The notes under the pieces are model-generated. The model saw nothing but the letters and a program-made list of their open reading frames with translations. It did not search any database and had not been told where the DNA came from. From Peptacetobacter sp900539645 (GTDB taxonomy: Bacteria; Bacillota; Clostridia; Peptostreptococcales; Peptostreptococcaceae), in contig NZ_JBLOUI010000044.1 in assembly GCF_047807365.1 (NCBI RefSeq), positions 1-18,610 on the forward strand: a stretch of 18,610 nucleotides of DNA. The letters are read 5' to 3'. Below, piece by piece: positions 6,574-15,063 of the stretch. Both the position numbers and the translations under genes were made by a program. Every line of letters starts with the position of its first letter. Within the stretch, counting starts at the first letter, position 1.

Positions 6574-9222
6574 TTAATCATCTAAATCCCTAATTCCATC
6601 TGCTATTTCCTTATTTGCAAATTCTCTATTTGCTAGAGAAACTGCAACCAAACAAGCTATAATTGTAGTTATTACAAATACAAGCGCTCCTCCAGTTGGA
6701 AATGTAAAGTCCATAAAATGCTCTATTCCAAAGTTTACATACGCATCGTTGTGCCATTTAACCATTTTCAAAAGACTTACAACAGCTATTGCTATTCCCA
6801 CAATTGAGCTAAGTACACCATAAGTTAATGCTTCAAACCTATTCATTTTCTTCATACCTGAAACATCCATTCCAAGTGCTCTCATTGTGAATATCTCTTT
6901 TCTTCTAATTATTAAATTAGCTCTAACTGTGCAGAATATATTTAAAATAGATATAAGAACGATAAGAATTAAACTTATTATCGCTTCTTTTCTCATTTCT
7001 AACTCTGCCATCCTTTGCTCTTTTTCAAAATTAAATCTATTACTTATCCGCGCTGGTATATTATCTTCAACATAGTCTATGACCTTTTTATTTTCTGCAT
7101 CAGTATTTGAATCTTTAAGGTTTATTCCTATTTTATTAAATGTTTCTTTTCCAAATATAGCTTTCATATTTCTATCAGATGTTATCAGCTCCACCCTAGA
7201 TGGAAGTAGCTGATCTCCATAACCTAACCAGCTTTGAGATATAAGCGCACCTACTCTGATATTTATTGTCTTTCTCTCTATTTTATCTCCATTGTGATAA
7301 TTTACATTTATTGGGATTATATCGCCAACCTTAAGCCCTTTTATAACCTCGTGATATGTATGCGTGTCTATAGGATCATAGAAATAATTTAAAACTGCAA
7401 CATTTACATATCCATCTTTTGTATGTTTTATACTGTCAAGAGATCCATCTTTTATATAATCCTTCATTCTTTCGTCAATTGCATCATTAGTGTAAAATCT
7501 CATGTGACTTAAAAGGTCTATGTTATCTGTTTCCTTTATTCCGTAGTATTTTAAAGCTCTCTTATTTGCACTTTCCTTTTTAAGCTGCACATTTGCCTCT
7601 CCGTCAAATCTTGCATTTATAGATTCTACCTCATTCATTCCATTCAAACTTTCGACATATTTCTTATCAATTCCAAAAGTATCTATATCATTACTTACTC
7701 CAGGAGTTGCTTCTATATCGTATTTATAATATATATCAGTTATATTATTGTCTATTTCTCCCATCATAGATGTGAATGTGTTCATTATCATATATCCGCC
7801 AAGTGCTATTGAGATAACAGAAATCAATGTTCTGCTTTTTTTAAGAGTTAGATTTCTCATTCCCATGTATCCATATATTCCAAATACTTTCTGTAAAAAT
7901 CTACCAAATACACCCTGTTTTTCTCTTCTCTTATGTGTTGAAATATCTCTAACTGCATTTAAGCTAGATACTCTTCCTATTTTTATAATCGGCGGAATAG
8001 TTGCTATTACTACAGAAATCAGAGATACAACTACTGTCTGAACTAGTATTCCACTTTCTATGTATAGCTTAGGTTTTATTTTAAGTGCCGTTAAACTAGA
8101 ATCCTTAAACACCATTAATCCAACTTTTGAAAATACTATTCCAGCTAATATACCAAGAATTGTACCTATTACTGCAATTATCGCTGATTGGTATATTATC
8201 ATCATTCTAACCTTGTTCTTAGTAGCTCCAACTAGTCTAAGTAGGCTAACTTCTCTTATAATTTCTCCCCACATTATGTTAAATATATTAAATATAAGAA
8301 GTATTACAGTTAATATTATAATCATATTATTTTTGTCGTACATATTTTCAAGTGAAAACTGTATATTTGAAAGTTCACTTATATAATTGCTGTTTGGATA
8401 TAATGTAGGTCTTCCTATTCCATTTCTCATAGCAACTTGTTCTACTTTGTTTCCAACTGCTATACTTTCTCTAAATGACTTAGCTTTATCAGTTTTAAAT
8501 TTTACTATAGAATCGTAAGTGACAGCCTCATCTGGAATTATTCTCTGATTTTTTGTAAATGAAATTCCCTGTAATTCATCGCTGCCATTTCCATAAGTGT
8601 ACGCTATCCGTCGGCTCATCTCTGCACCTACTTCAACAGCTCCTCTTATATTGTCCTCGTATTTTCTTTTTACAATTCCTACAACCTTGAATTTTTTCTT
8701 CTCTGTGAATAACTGCTCTTTCCCATTTTTATCTGTATATTCTTTTTTAAGAGTTACAGTTATTTCTTTTCCAAGCTTGTCCTTTATTCCAAAAATTTTT
8801 GCTGCTTCCTCGTCTAATACAATCTCGTTGTTGTTTCTGGCTTTTCTTCCAACAAGCTCCTGAGATTTCATAGAGAAGTATTCTGGTGCTGAGACATATT
8901 TTCCTTCAAAAGACTTTAGCTCTGTCTTTAGACCATTATCTGTTACTATCTCACCTAAGTTTTGAACATCGTCTATTGTTGCAATATCTTTATCTCCCAT
9001 TAGTTTATTCAACTGATCTAAAGTTATTCCAACGTATTCTGTGTGATAGCTTCCATATACTTTTTTCAGAGCATTTGCCTTGTTCATACTCTGAGAAATT
9101 CTCACTGTGTTTAGTCCAAATATCAAAGCAATCGCAGCAATTACCCCTAAAAACATCATCACAGTTCTGTTCTTGTTTTTAGTAAGGTATTTGATTGATA
9201 GTTTAGAGTATATATTTTTCAT
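6574..9222 (-). CDS. FtsX/MacB-like ABC transporter permease, two-repeat form
   Basis: 882 residues built from two similar halves, each one transmembrane helix, a large extracellular domain and three more helices. Half one: helix at about 20-40, extracellular region to about 297, FtsX domain from NMIIILTVILLIFNIFNIMW to about residue 420, including the coupling-type segment REVSLLRLVGATKNKVR. Half two: helix in TLISVISIALGGYMIMN, a second extracellular domain, then an FtsX domain with RRKEIFTMRALGMDVSGMKK near the C-terminus. This is the layout of peptide- or antibiotic-handling permeases in Firmicutes. The ribosome site AGAGGTGA overlaps the stop of the preceding short paralogue, four bases away, so the two are translationally coupled. 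Its partner is the ATPase at 5723-6397. Confidence 0.9.
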   Translation of the reverse strand: MKNIYSKLSIKYLTKNKNRTVMMFLGVIAAIALIFGLNTVRISQSMNKANALKKVYGSYHTEYVGITLDQLNKLMGDKDIATIDDVQNLGEIVTDNGLKTELKSFEGKYVSAPEYFSMKSQELVGRKARNNNEIVLDEEAAKIFGIKDKLGKEITVTLKKEYTDKNGKEQLFTEKKKFKVVGIVKRKYEDNIRGAVEVGAEMSRRIAYTYGNGSDELQGISFTKNQRIIPDEAVTYDSIVKFKTDKAKSFRESIAVGNKVEQVAMRNGIGRPTLYPNSNYISELSNIQFSLENMYDKNNMIIILTVILLIFNIFNIMWGEIIREVSLLRLVGATKNKVRMMIIYQSAIIAVIGTILGILAGIVFSKVGLMVFKDSSLTALKIKPKLYIESGILVQTVVVSLISVVIATIPPIIKIGRVSSLNAVRDISTHKRREKQGVFGRFLQKVFGIYGYMGMRNLTLKKSRTLISVISIALGGYMIMNTFTSMMGEIDNNITDIYYKYDIEATPGVSNDIDTFGIDKKYVESLNGMNEVESINARFDGEANVQLKKESANKRALKYYGIKETDNIDLLSHMRFYTNDAIDERMKDYIKDGSLDSIKHTKDGYVNVAVLNYFYDPIDTHTYHEVIKGLKVGDIIPINVNYHNGDKIERKTINIRVGALISQSWLGYGDQLLPSRVELITSDRNMKAIFGKETFNKIGINLKDSNTDAENKKVIDYVEDNIPARISNRFNFEKEQRMAELEMRKEAIISLILIVLISILNIFCTVRANLIIRRKEIFTMRALGMDVSGMKKMNRFEALTYGVLSSIVGIAIAVVSLLKMVKWHNDAYVNFGIEHFMDFTFPTGGALVFVITTIIACLVAVSLANREFANKEIADGIRDLDD

Positions 9223-9226
9223 GTTC

Positions 9227-10180
9227 TCACCTCTTTTTTCTTGTGTATACGGCGTAAATTATTTCAACTACAGCCAATATTGCCAGTATTACAATAATTA
9301 TTTTTCCTTTATTGCACAATTTTTCTGAATCAATGCTTATTTTTGAAAGTTTATTTATGTAGTTACTATTTGGATATATTTTATTTTTTCCTATTTTGCT
9401 TCTAGCACCTACCTGCTCAACTTTCTTTTCAAGATTTACATTTGAGCCAACATGATTTTCTTTTCCTGTTTTAAATCTTAATATCACATCGTATGTAACA
9501 GCTTCATCTGGAATTATCTCTTGTCCCTTGTTCCAGATAAGACCTTGCACGTTTTCATTACCATTTCCGTAAGTGTAAGCTATCCGTCGATTTGTATTAG
9601 ACTTGATTTTTACATCATCTTTTATGCTCTCCTCGTATCTTTTCTTTACAAATCCGACAACTTTGAATTTCTTATCCTCTTTAAAAGTTTTCTTTTCTCC
9701 ATCTTTATCTGTGTATTCTTTTTCAAGAGTTACATTGATTTCTTTTCCAAGTTCGTTTCCTACGCCAAAAATCTTTGCTGCTTCTTCATCTAGTACAATC
9801 TCGTTGTTGTTTCTAGCCTGTTTCCCAACAAGTTTTTGAGATTTCATAGCAAAATACTGTGTAGTTGCGTAGTATCTTCCTTCAAATGACTTTAATTCAA
9901 CTTTTGAGCCATTATTTGTATTAATTTCTCCCAAGTTTTGAACGTTGTCTATTCTTTCAATATCCTTTTCTTTGAAAAGACTCAAAATCTGTTCCTCAGT
10001 TATACCAACATATTCTGTGTGGTAGCTTCCGTATGCCTTTTGTATTTCATTCGCTTCAGTTTTGCTCTTTGAAATTTTTACCGCATCTACTCCAAGTATT
10101 AGTGCAACCGCTATTAAAGCAAATATAAATACCATAAACATTTTATTTTTGGTAAGGTTTTTTAAGTTTGTATTTTTCAT
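9227..10180 (-). CDS. Truncated paralogue of the permease: TM1, extracellular domain, TM2 only
   Basis: 317 residues, similar from end to end to about the first 325 residues of the adjacent permease. Long identical blocks include YGSYHTEYVGIT, ARNNNEIVLDEEAAKIFG, RRIAYTYGNG, IIPDEAVTYD and YPNSNYI. It has a helix at about 12-34, an extracellular domain, a second helix at about 293-312 and a basic RKKR end, then stops; the two further helices and the coupling segment of an FtsX domain are absent, so it cannot be a normal permease. The sequence around its start (AAAAAAGAGGTGAGAA then ATGAAAAATA) is nearly the same as that before the permease start, pointing to tandem duplication of the gene's 5' part. 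No frameshift is seen and the frame is clean, so it is probably functional. It is first in the transcript and carries the LytTR boxes. Confidence 0.88.
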   Translation of the reverse strand: MKNTNLKNLTKNKMFMVFIFALIAVALILGVDAVKISKSKTEANEIQKAYGSYHTEYVGITEEQILSLFKEKDIERIDNVQNLGEINTNNGSKVELKSFEGRYYATTQYFAMKSQKLVGKQARNNNEIVLDEEAAKIFGVGNELGKEINVTLEKEYTDKDGEKKTFKEDKKFKVVGFVKKRYEESIKDDVKIKSNTNRRIAYTYGNGNENVQGLIWNKGQEIIPDEAVTYDVILRFKTGKENHVGSNVNLEKKVEQVGARSKIGKNKIYPNSNYINKLSKISIDSEKLCNKGKIIIVILAILAVVEIIYAVYTRKKR

Positions 10181-10238
10181 ATTCTCACCTCTTTTTTAGA
10201 AAATTTTTTATAATTTATTTGTGTGATTGATTAATTAA

Positions 10239-10307
10239 ATAATATCACTTTATTTTTTCTATATTCTAAATTTGGTCTGAACGGTATAAAAATGTGCGTG
10301 AATGGTA
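10239..10307 (-). promoter_or_regulatory. LytTR-type paired boxes and promoter of the short paralogue/permease operon
   Basis: Minus strand: ACCATTCAC (10306-10298) and ACCGTTCAG (10285-10277), direct repeats with a 12-base spacer; the second fits the LytTR consensus at all nine positions. The spacer end and second box (ATTTTTATACCGTT) are identical to those before the ATPase gene. A TATTAT -10 (10244-10239) lies downstream with no good -35, as expected of an activator-dependent promoter. Confidence 0.72.
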
Positions 10308-10319
10308 TGAAAATGGATA

Positions 10320-10462
10320 AAATTAAAATTTATACGTTAATTTCTCTCAGGGATTGAAGTCATAGACAAACTCCTCTCCAGGCAATCAAGTTGCATTGTC
10401 GAGTTCGTTTTGTCTATGACCTTCAATCTACCAAGTTAGATATTATCCCTATAAATTTTGAT
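10320..10462. repeat. Palindromic repeat B
   Basis: Imperfect inverted repeat. From the outside in, both arms read roughly AAATyAAAATTTATA, then ATTGAAG(G)TCATAGACAAA and a CTC at the inner end. Left arm about 10320-10373, right arm about 10401-10462. The block ATAGACAAACTCCTCTCCAG (10362-10381) is identical in repeat D at 16674-16693, and ATTGTCGA (10395-10402) and TTTTGTCTAT are shared as well. Lies between the kinase terminator and the LytTR-controlled promoter. Confidence 0.7.
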
Positions 10463-10510
10463 TTATACCATTCTCTAACAACATACTAAATTCATAAAAG
10501 ATTATAATAA

Positions 10511-10542
10511 GAAAAGGACTGTTGCAATTTATGCAACAGTCC
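10511..10542 (-). terminator. Intrinsic terminator of the regulator-kinase operon
   Basis: A perfect 11-base-pair stem, GGACTGTTGCA (10516-10526) with TGCAACAGTCC (10532-10542) around loop ATTTA. On the minus strand it is followed by TTTTCTTATT. It begins 12 bases after the kinase stop codon, so the transporter genes downstream need their own promoter, which is where the LytTR boxes are. Confidence 0.85.
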
Positions 10543-10553
10543 CTCCATTTCCA

Positions 10554-12014
10554 TTAATTTAAAGGTATTAATATTTTTATCATAAATTTATCATCATCAT
10601 AGTCTATCACAACATCTCCATCATAAGCTTTTGCAGATGTTTCAATGCTTCTAATTCCAATTCCATGGACAAAGTTATCCTTTTTCTCTGTAATAAATCT
10701 ACTTCCTGCTCTTTTTATCTTATTTGTTTTACTGTTTTCACAGTATATTACATAGTACCGTTTTATCTTATACGCCTCAAGTTTAATATATTTCTCTCCA
10801 TTCTCAATCTTTTTGCAAGCTTCAATCGCATTATTTAGCACATTTGAGAAAATATTAGATATATCTGCGTTCTTCATGAAGCTCAAATCCTTAGAGTTTA
10901 CATTGGTTTCAAAATTTATACCTTCTTTGATACAAACTTTTTTCTTTTCGTTCAAAATTATATCTACTATAGCATTTCCGGTACTTTTTACATCGTTGCT
11001 GTTATTTAATTGATCCTTCAACTCGTCTATATACTGCCTTGATTCTTCGCTATTTTGATTGAGATTACTTATATTTTCAAGGTGATTTTTCATATCGTGG
11101 TACAATTTTCTCACCTGCATCTGAGACTCTTCAAGGCTAGAATAGTATTCTTCTTGAAGTTTTATTTTGCTATTCATCAAATCTTTCTTTGCTCTTTCAT
11201 CATTTTCCTTTTTAATCATAATAACTAGGTATATTGTCATTATTAGATTTAAGAAAATTAAATCCGGAAGTACCTGTATTTGTAGTAGATACCTTTCTGA
11301 TGTTAATAAATCCCTATATATAAAGCCTATTTTACCTATAGAAATTATGTTTAGAAACTCTAAAACAAATAATATTATTACGTTCATCAGTAGTATATTT
11401 ATTCCATATACATATACTCTGTTATTGTTTACCAATTTTTTTATAATCTTTACAATTCCAAGCATTAGTAGAAATACAAGAAAAGCGATTAATATAACAG
11501 AAAAATCAAACCAGTTCCATTCTTGTAAGCTCAATTTTGTAACCATGTCTGAAGAAAGAGAGTCCTTTTTCCAAATTATAAATAGTATTCTTGGAATTAC
11601 CACATCGCATATTAGTGAAAGGTATTTTGTAGTCATTATGAATAAGAAGGCTGATTTTATGCAACTTATATTGTATTCTTTCTTATATACTTTTGCTAAA
11701 AGTAGTAAAAATGGTATGTTGAACATCCACCTTACTACAATATATCCCTTAATTTCACCCATTGAAAGAAATCTTATCAAGAAATCTCTAAATACCATTT
11801 TTCTATACGGTATAAATCCACTTCCTGTATATATTTCCCATATTCTGATTTCCCTTACTAGTATGTATGTAATAGCTATCATAAAAAGCTGCACAGTTAT
11901 ATTTCTTTTTTTAGATATTTGCGCATCTCTTTTGTACTCGACTACAGTGTTAAATACAAAAAATACATTAACTACACTAAATAGATATATAAATTCTCTA
12001 AATATTTTTCCCAC
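10554..12014 (-). CDS. Sensor histidine kinase, GHKL domain, AgrC-like architecture
   Basis: 486 residues. The first ~265 are strongly hydrophobic with six or seven predicted membrane helices, then a charged coiled-coil linker (about 268-300), a dimerisation/phospho-acceptor helix with KLYHDMKNHL (His306), and a GHKL ATPase domain with N-box NNAIEA (about 395-400) and G-box HGIGIRSIE (450-458). This is the architecture of peptide-sensing kinases such as AgrC and VirS that pair with LytTR regulators. The start is GTG, whose G is also the last base of the regulator's TAG, so translation is coupled. The signal is unknown; a peptide is inferred from the class and from the peptide-type ABC transporter it sits beside. 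Confidence 0.92.
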   Translation of the reverse strand: MGKIFREFIYLFSVVNVFFVFNTVVEYKRDAQISKKRNITVQLFMIAITYILVREIRIWEIYTGSGFIPYRKMVFRDFLIRFLSMGEIKGYIVVRWMFNIPFLLLLAKVYKKEYNISCIKSAFLFIMTTKYLSLICDVVIPRILFIIWKKDSLSSDMVTKLSLQEWNWFDFSVILIAFLVFLLMLGIVKIIKKLVNNNRVYVYGINILLMNVIILFVLEFLNIISIGKIGFIYRDLLTSERYLLQIQVLPDLIFLNLIMTIYLVIMIKKENDERAKKDLMNSKIKLQEEYYSSLEESQMQVRKLYHDMKNHLENISNLNQNSEESRQYIDELKDQLNNSNDVKSTGNAIVDIILNEKKKVCIKEGINFETNVNSKDLSFMKNADISNIFSNVLNNAIEACKKIENGEKYIKLEAYKIKRYYVIYCENSKTNKIKRAGSRFITEKKDNFVHGIGIRSIETSAKAYDGDVVIDYDDDKFMIKILIPLN

Positions 12015-12724
12015 TAATTACCACCGCCTAAGCGCCAGAAAAACTTTTCTTTAAGATCCTTGTACTTAGTTCTTCCAATTGGTATGTCTTCACCATTGTC
12101 TAAAACAGCCGTATATCCTTTGATTTTATTTATATAATCAAGGTTTACAATGAAGCTTTTTTGACAGTGATAAAACATATTTGAGTCTAATTCATTTTTT
12201 ATTTCAGATAGTGTCTGCCTTGTTTCGCTATTGCCCTTTTCTGAATGTATGATTACTTTTCTGTTTAAAACTTCAATATAAAGTATATCTCGCTGATATA
12301 TTTTCTTAATCCCATCATCAGATTTTACAACTAAATACTTTCCTTTACTATCCTCTACATCTTTGATACACGATTTTAAATGCTTTGCTACTATCTCCTC
12401 GTCCACTGGCTTTAATAGATACCTATACGCTCTCACTTCATAGCCATCAGATATATAATCAACCAAAGATGTTATAAAAATTATCTCCATATTTTTATCG
12501 TTTTCTCTTATTTTTCTAGCGGTATCCATTCCATTTATATCGCCCATAAGTATATCCAAAAAGAGTATATCTATCTCACCAACATTCTCTTCAAGCAACT
12601 CTTCTCCAGAGGAAAATTCCTTTATTCTATAATCTCTATCGTTGTCAAACATAGTCTTTTCAACTACACTTTTTATTTTTTCCCTTATTTCTTTTTCGTC
12701 ATCGCAAATTCCTATCGTAAGCAT
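12014..12724 (-). CDS. LytTR-family response regulator
   Basis: 236 residues: receiver domain (1 to about 120) with acidic pair Asp8-Asp9, phospho-acceptor Asp57 in ILFLDILM, Thr in FITS and Lys in YLLKPV; then a LytTR DNA-binding domain (about 133-230) with the typical YIEVLNRKVIIHSEKG and FYHCQKSFIVNLDYI segments. LytTR regulators bind tandem 9-base repeats upstream of promoters, and two matching pairs exist in this window, before the ATPase gene and before the short permease paralogue. The ribosome site GGAAGGAGG is very strong, at good distance from the ATG. I see no such boxes before this gene itself, so autoregulation is not indicated. It forms an operon with the kinase through a one-base overlap. 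Confidence 0.94.
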   Translation of the reverse strand: MLTIGICDDEKEIREKIKSVVEKTMFDNDRDYRIKEFSSGEELLEENVGEIDILFLDILMGDINGMDTARKIRENDKNMEIIFITSLVDYISDGYEVRAYRYLLKPVDEEIVAKHLKSCIKDVEDSKGKYLVVKSDDGIKKIYQRDILYIEVLNRKVIIHSEKGNSETRQTLSEIKNELDSNMFYHCQKSFIVNLDYINKIKGYTAVLDNGEDIPIGRTKYKDLKEKFFWRLGGGN

Positions 12725-12784
12725 AAAATCCTCCTTCCTCCTTTCGATTTAAAGAATTCTATTATTACATTATCAGAAATTTTT

Positions 12785-13528
12785 CTATTTGCAAAGATAT
12801 CTTCTCTTTCCTACGCTTTTCTTTCCGTATTCGATGGCTTCAACAGGACAATTACAGATACAAGCCATACAATGTGTGCAATTACTTCCCCAAGCTGGCT
12901 TATTTTCTACTAATTTTATATTGTTTAGCATACAAAGTTCCTCGCATTTTCCACAACCTATACAATTATCTTTAGCATAGAATTTATCTGCTTTTACAAA
13001 TTTTTTATAGAATATATTGTTTACAAATCCGCTCTTTGCTTTGTCAAATGCTCTTAGCTTTCTTTCTTCAAATTTCTTACATTCTTTTATCTCATCGGCT
13101 GCTTTTTCTATAATAGGATCAGCTTTTTCTATTATTTGAGCAGACTCTTCTTCACTTGGAACTGGGAACATCGCTATGTAGTTTTCAGGCATTATAATTT
13201 CTTTGATACCCATAAATTCAAAACTTTTTTCTTTACATAATATTGATATTGTTTCTTCTGCGTTTCCTATATCGCTTCCACAGTTCATAACAAAGTATGC
13301 TTTTTTACTTCCATCAAAGTTTGATTTTCTTATAAATTCATCAAATACCCTCGGAATTCTCCAACCATAAGTTGGACAGACAAATACAAATGGTTTTTCT
13401 GAGTTAAGAGTGGGATTTTCGTTGTTTTTTATGTATTTTGTAGAATCTATTATTCCATCTTCTGTTATTTTTGCTATTTTTTCTGCTATGTATTTGCTAT
13501 TTCCAGTACCTGTAAAGTATACTATCAT
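12785..13528 (-). CDS. EFR1-family flavodoxin-ferredoxin fusion
   Basis: 247 residues. The N-terminus IVYFTGTGNSKYIAEKI is a flavodoxin FMN phosphate loop (TGTGNS), followed by a flavodoxin-like core with FVCPTYGWRIP and NCGSDIG. The C-terminus holds two 4Fe-4S binding motifs, CIGCGKCEELC and CTHCMACICNCP. Such proteins are anaerobe electron carriers of unassigned partner. I reject the longer frame opening at 13582, because its first codons lie inside the terminator hairpin at 13556-13597, whereas ATG 13528 has AAAGGGGG at good distance and begins the flavodoxin fold directly. It stands between pyrC upstream and the regulator downstream and is not obviously linked to either. Confidence 0.9.
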   Translation of the reverse strand: MIVYFTGTGNSKYIAEKIAKITEDGIIDSTKYIKNNENPTLNSEKPFVFVCPTYGWRIPRVFDEFIRKSNFDGSKKAYFVMNCGSDIGNAEETISILCKEKSFEFMGIKEIIMPENYIAMFPVPSEEESAQIIEKADPIIEKAADEIKECKKFEERKLRAFDKAKSGFVNNIFYKKFVKADKFYAKDNCIGCGKCEELCMLNNIKLVENKPAWGSNCTHCMACICNCPVEAIEYGKKSVGKRRYLCK

Positions 13529-13555
13529 TTCTGTTCCCCCTTTAGTTATAAATAT

Positions 13556-13597
13556 GGTGCTGCCAAAGAATGTGTAAAACACTCTTAAAACAGCACC
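13556..13597 (-). terminator. Two-part hairpin after pyrC
   Basis: Outer stem GGTGCTG/CAGCACC and inner eight-pair stem AAGAGTGT/ACATTCTT (minus-strand reading) with a five-base loop, separated by a small internal loop. It lies 51 bases after the pyrC stop. The tail on the minus strand is ATATTTATAAC and on the plus strand ACTTTTAC, so the U-run is weak on both sides. A terminator is most likely; a structured leader of the flavodoxin gene is the alternative. Confidence 0.55.
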
Positions 13598-13647
13598 ACT
13601 TTTACTATTTTATATTAAATTTTTTCATCTATTCTTTATAAGATTTC

Positions 13648-14916
13648 TTATTTATCTTCGTAAGCTATTCTTCCGTTGCAGATAGTGTATTTTACTTTAC
13701 CTGTCATTTCCATTCCTGTAAATGGAGTGTTTTCTGCTTTTGAAGCGTAGTCACCTGCTACCCATTTTTCATTAGGATCAAATATTACTATATCTGCTGG
13801 TTTTCCTTCTGATATGTTTGCAGTATCTAAGTTGTATAATTCTGCTGGTTTTACAGACATTTTTTCCATTAACTGAAGGTATGTAAGATGTCCCGCATTT
13901 ACTAAAGACATTATTCCTAGTGCTAGAGAAGTTTCTAGTCCTATTATTCCACTTGGGCAATTCTGGAATTCTCCTGTTTTTTCCTCAGTTGTGTGAGGTG
14001 CGTGGTCTGTAGCTATTATTTCTATTGTGTTGTCTTTTAAACCTTCTATTATTTTATCTCTATCCCAAGCTGTTCTTAGAGGTGGGTTCATTTTTGCAAA
14101 TGTTTTGTGCTCTCTAACAGCGTCTTCTGTCAATGTGAAGTGGTGTGGAGATGCTTCTGCGTACACTCTTGCACCATGCTGTTTTGCAAATCTAACCATA
14201 TCTACAGAATTTCCTGAGCTTATATGCTGTATATCAACTTTAGCTCCTGTTTTCATAGCCATCATACAATCTCTTGCAACCATTACGTCTTCTGCTACGT
14301 TTGGAGCACCTACAAGTCCTAATTCTTTTGCAACCTCTCCTGCGTTTACACCAGGGTTTCCTATTAATGAAGGATCTTCTTCGTGGAAGCTTAGTGGCAC
14401 ATCTAATTCTTTTGCCATTTCCATAGCTTTCATTACAAGAGCTGTGTCGTTTATTGGAAGTCCATCATCTGTAAATCCTAGTGCTCCAGCTTCTTTAAGA
14501 GTTTTCATATCTACTAATTCTTTTCCTAAAAATCCTTTTGTTATTGCAGCAGCCTGAACTATGTTTATTGGAACTAATTCTGCTTTGTTCTGCACATAGT
14601 TTAATACTTCAACGCTATCTACAACAGGTTTAGTATTTGCCATACATACAACTGTAGTAAATCCACCTTTTGCTGCTGATGCAGAACCTGTTAATAAGTC
14701 TTCTTTATGCTCAAATCCTGGATCTCTAAAGTGAACGTGAACATCTATAAGTCCTGGAGCAACTATTTTTCCAGCTGCATCTATTACTTTTTCAAATCCA
14801 TTCTCTTCAATTCCTTTTTCTACTTTTAATATCTTTCCATTTTCTATTGCGACATCCATTACTTCATCTGTGTTTGTCGCTGGGTTTACAAGTCTACCAT
14901 TTTTTATAAGTATCAT
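13648..14916 (-). CDS. pyrC: Dihydroorotase, class I
   Basis: 422 residues, the size of bacterial class I dihydroorotases. It interconverts carbamoyl-aspartate and dihydroorotate in pyrimidine synthesis in the cytoplasm. Visible zinc and substrate motifs: DVHVHFRDPG (His60, His62, Arg64), GFTDDGLPI, SFHEEDPS, IQHISS and ATDHAPHT. The enzyme looks complete. ATG 14916 is chosen over the TTG one codon upstream; AAAGGA lies about 9 bases before it. No other pyr gene is present in the window, so pyrimidine genes are at least partly scattered here. It diverges from a YjiH-family nucleoside-gate protein gene. No PyrR-binding sequence is seen in its leader. Confidence 0.96.
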   Translation of the reverse strand: MILIKNGRLVNPATNTDEVMDVAIENGKILKVEKGIEENGFEKVIDAAGKIVAPGLIDVHVHFRDPGFEHKEDLLTGSASAAKGGFTTVVCMANTKPVVDSVEVLNYVQNKAELVPINIVQAAAITKGFLGKELVDMKTLKEAGALGFTDDGLPINDTALVMKAMEMAKELDVPLSFHEEDPSLIGNPGVNAGEVAKELGLVGAPNVAEDVMVARDCMMAMKTGAKVDIQHISSGNSVDMVRFAKQHGARVYAEASPHHFTLTEDAVREHKTFAKMNPPLRTAWDRDKIIEGLKDNTIEIIATDHAPHTTEEKTGEFQNCPSGIIGLETSLALGIMSLVNAGHLTYLQLMEKMSVKPAELYNLDTANISEGKPADIVIFDPNEKWVAGDYASKAENTPFTGMEMTGKVKYTICNGRIAYEDK

Positions 14917-15010
14917 CAAACCAATCCTTTCTGATTTAAAATTATCGCCAATATTATATAATTTTTATTTCAACTTCTACTTTCATTTTAAGTGTCCATT
15001 GTTAATTACA

Positions 15011-15016
15011 ATTATA
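15011..15016 (-). promoter_or_regulatory. -10 element of the pyrC promoter
   Basis: TATAAT on the minus strand, about 95 bases before the pyrC start; the matching -35 is weak (TAGAAA at 17-base spacing). A second TATAAT at 14958-14953 is nearer the gene but also lacks a -35. Confidence 0.35.
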
Positions 15017-15027
15017 CACTATTTTCG

Positions 15028-15056
15028 TTGACTTTCTAGTAAAAATAAGATAAACT
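15028..15056 (+). promoter_or_regulatory. Promoter of the YjiH-family gene
   Basis: TTGACT (15028-15033), 17-base spacer, TAAACT (15051-15056). It is back to back with the pyrC promoter, and the transcript would begin near 15062, directly at the hairpin described next. Confidence 0.6.
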
Positions 15057-15063
15057 TATATTT

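Noticed and set aside
9227..10180. The short permease paralogue as a pseudogene or as one frameshifted gene with the permease
   Set aside because: Its similarity restarts from residue 1 in the following gene, so it is a duplicate and not the front part of the same protein; the frame is open with a good ribosome site.
10464..10474. TACCATTC on the plus strand at the outer end of repeat B
   Set aside because: It looks like one LytTR half-site but has no partner 21 bases away; it is better explained as the arm matching the opposite end of the palindrome.
11788..11816. ATACCATTT and ACGGTATAA inside the kinase gene, resembling LytTR half-sites
   Set aside because: They are inverted relative to each other, not 21 bases apart, and lie within coding sequence without a promoter.
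11167..12054. A 295-codon plus-strand open frame opposite the kinase
   Set aside because: It is the mirror of a hydrophobic, AT-rich coding region; the minus frame has clear GHKL motifs, while this one has low-complexity Ile/Phe/Ser content and no ribosome site.
13529..13582. N-terminal extension of the flavodoxin-ferredoxin gene
   Set aside because: The extra 18 codons lie partly in a terminator hairpin and precede the typical flavodoxin start; ATG 13528 has the ribosome site.
14917..15010. Possible PyrR attenuator in the pyrC leader
   Set aside because: No sequence like the PyrR-binding loop and no terminator/antiterminator pair is visible.
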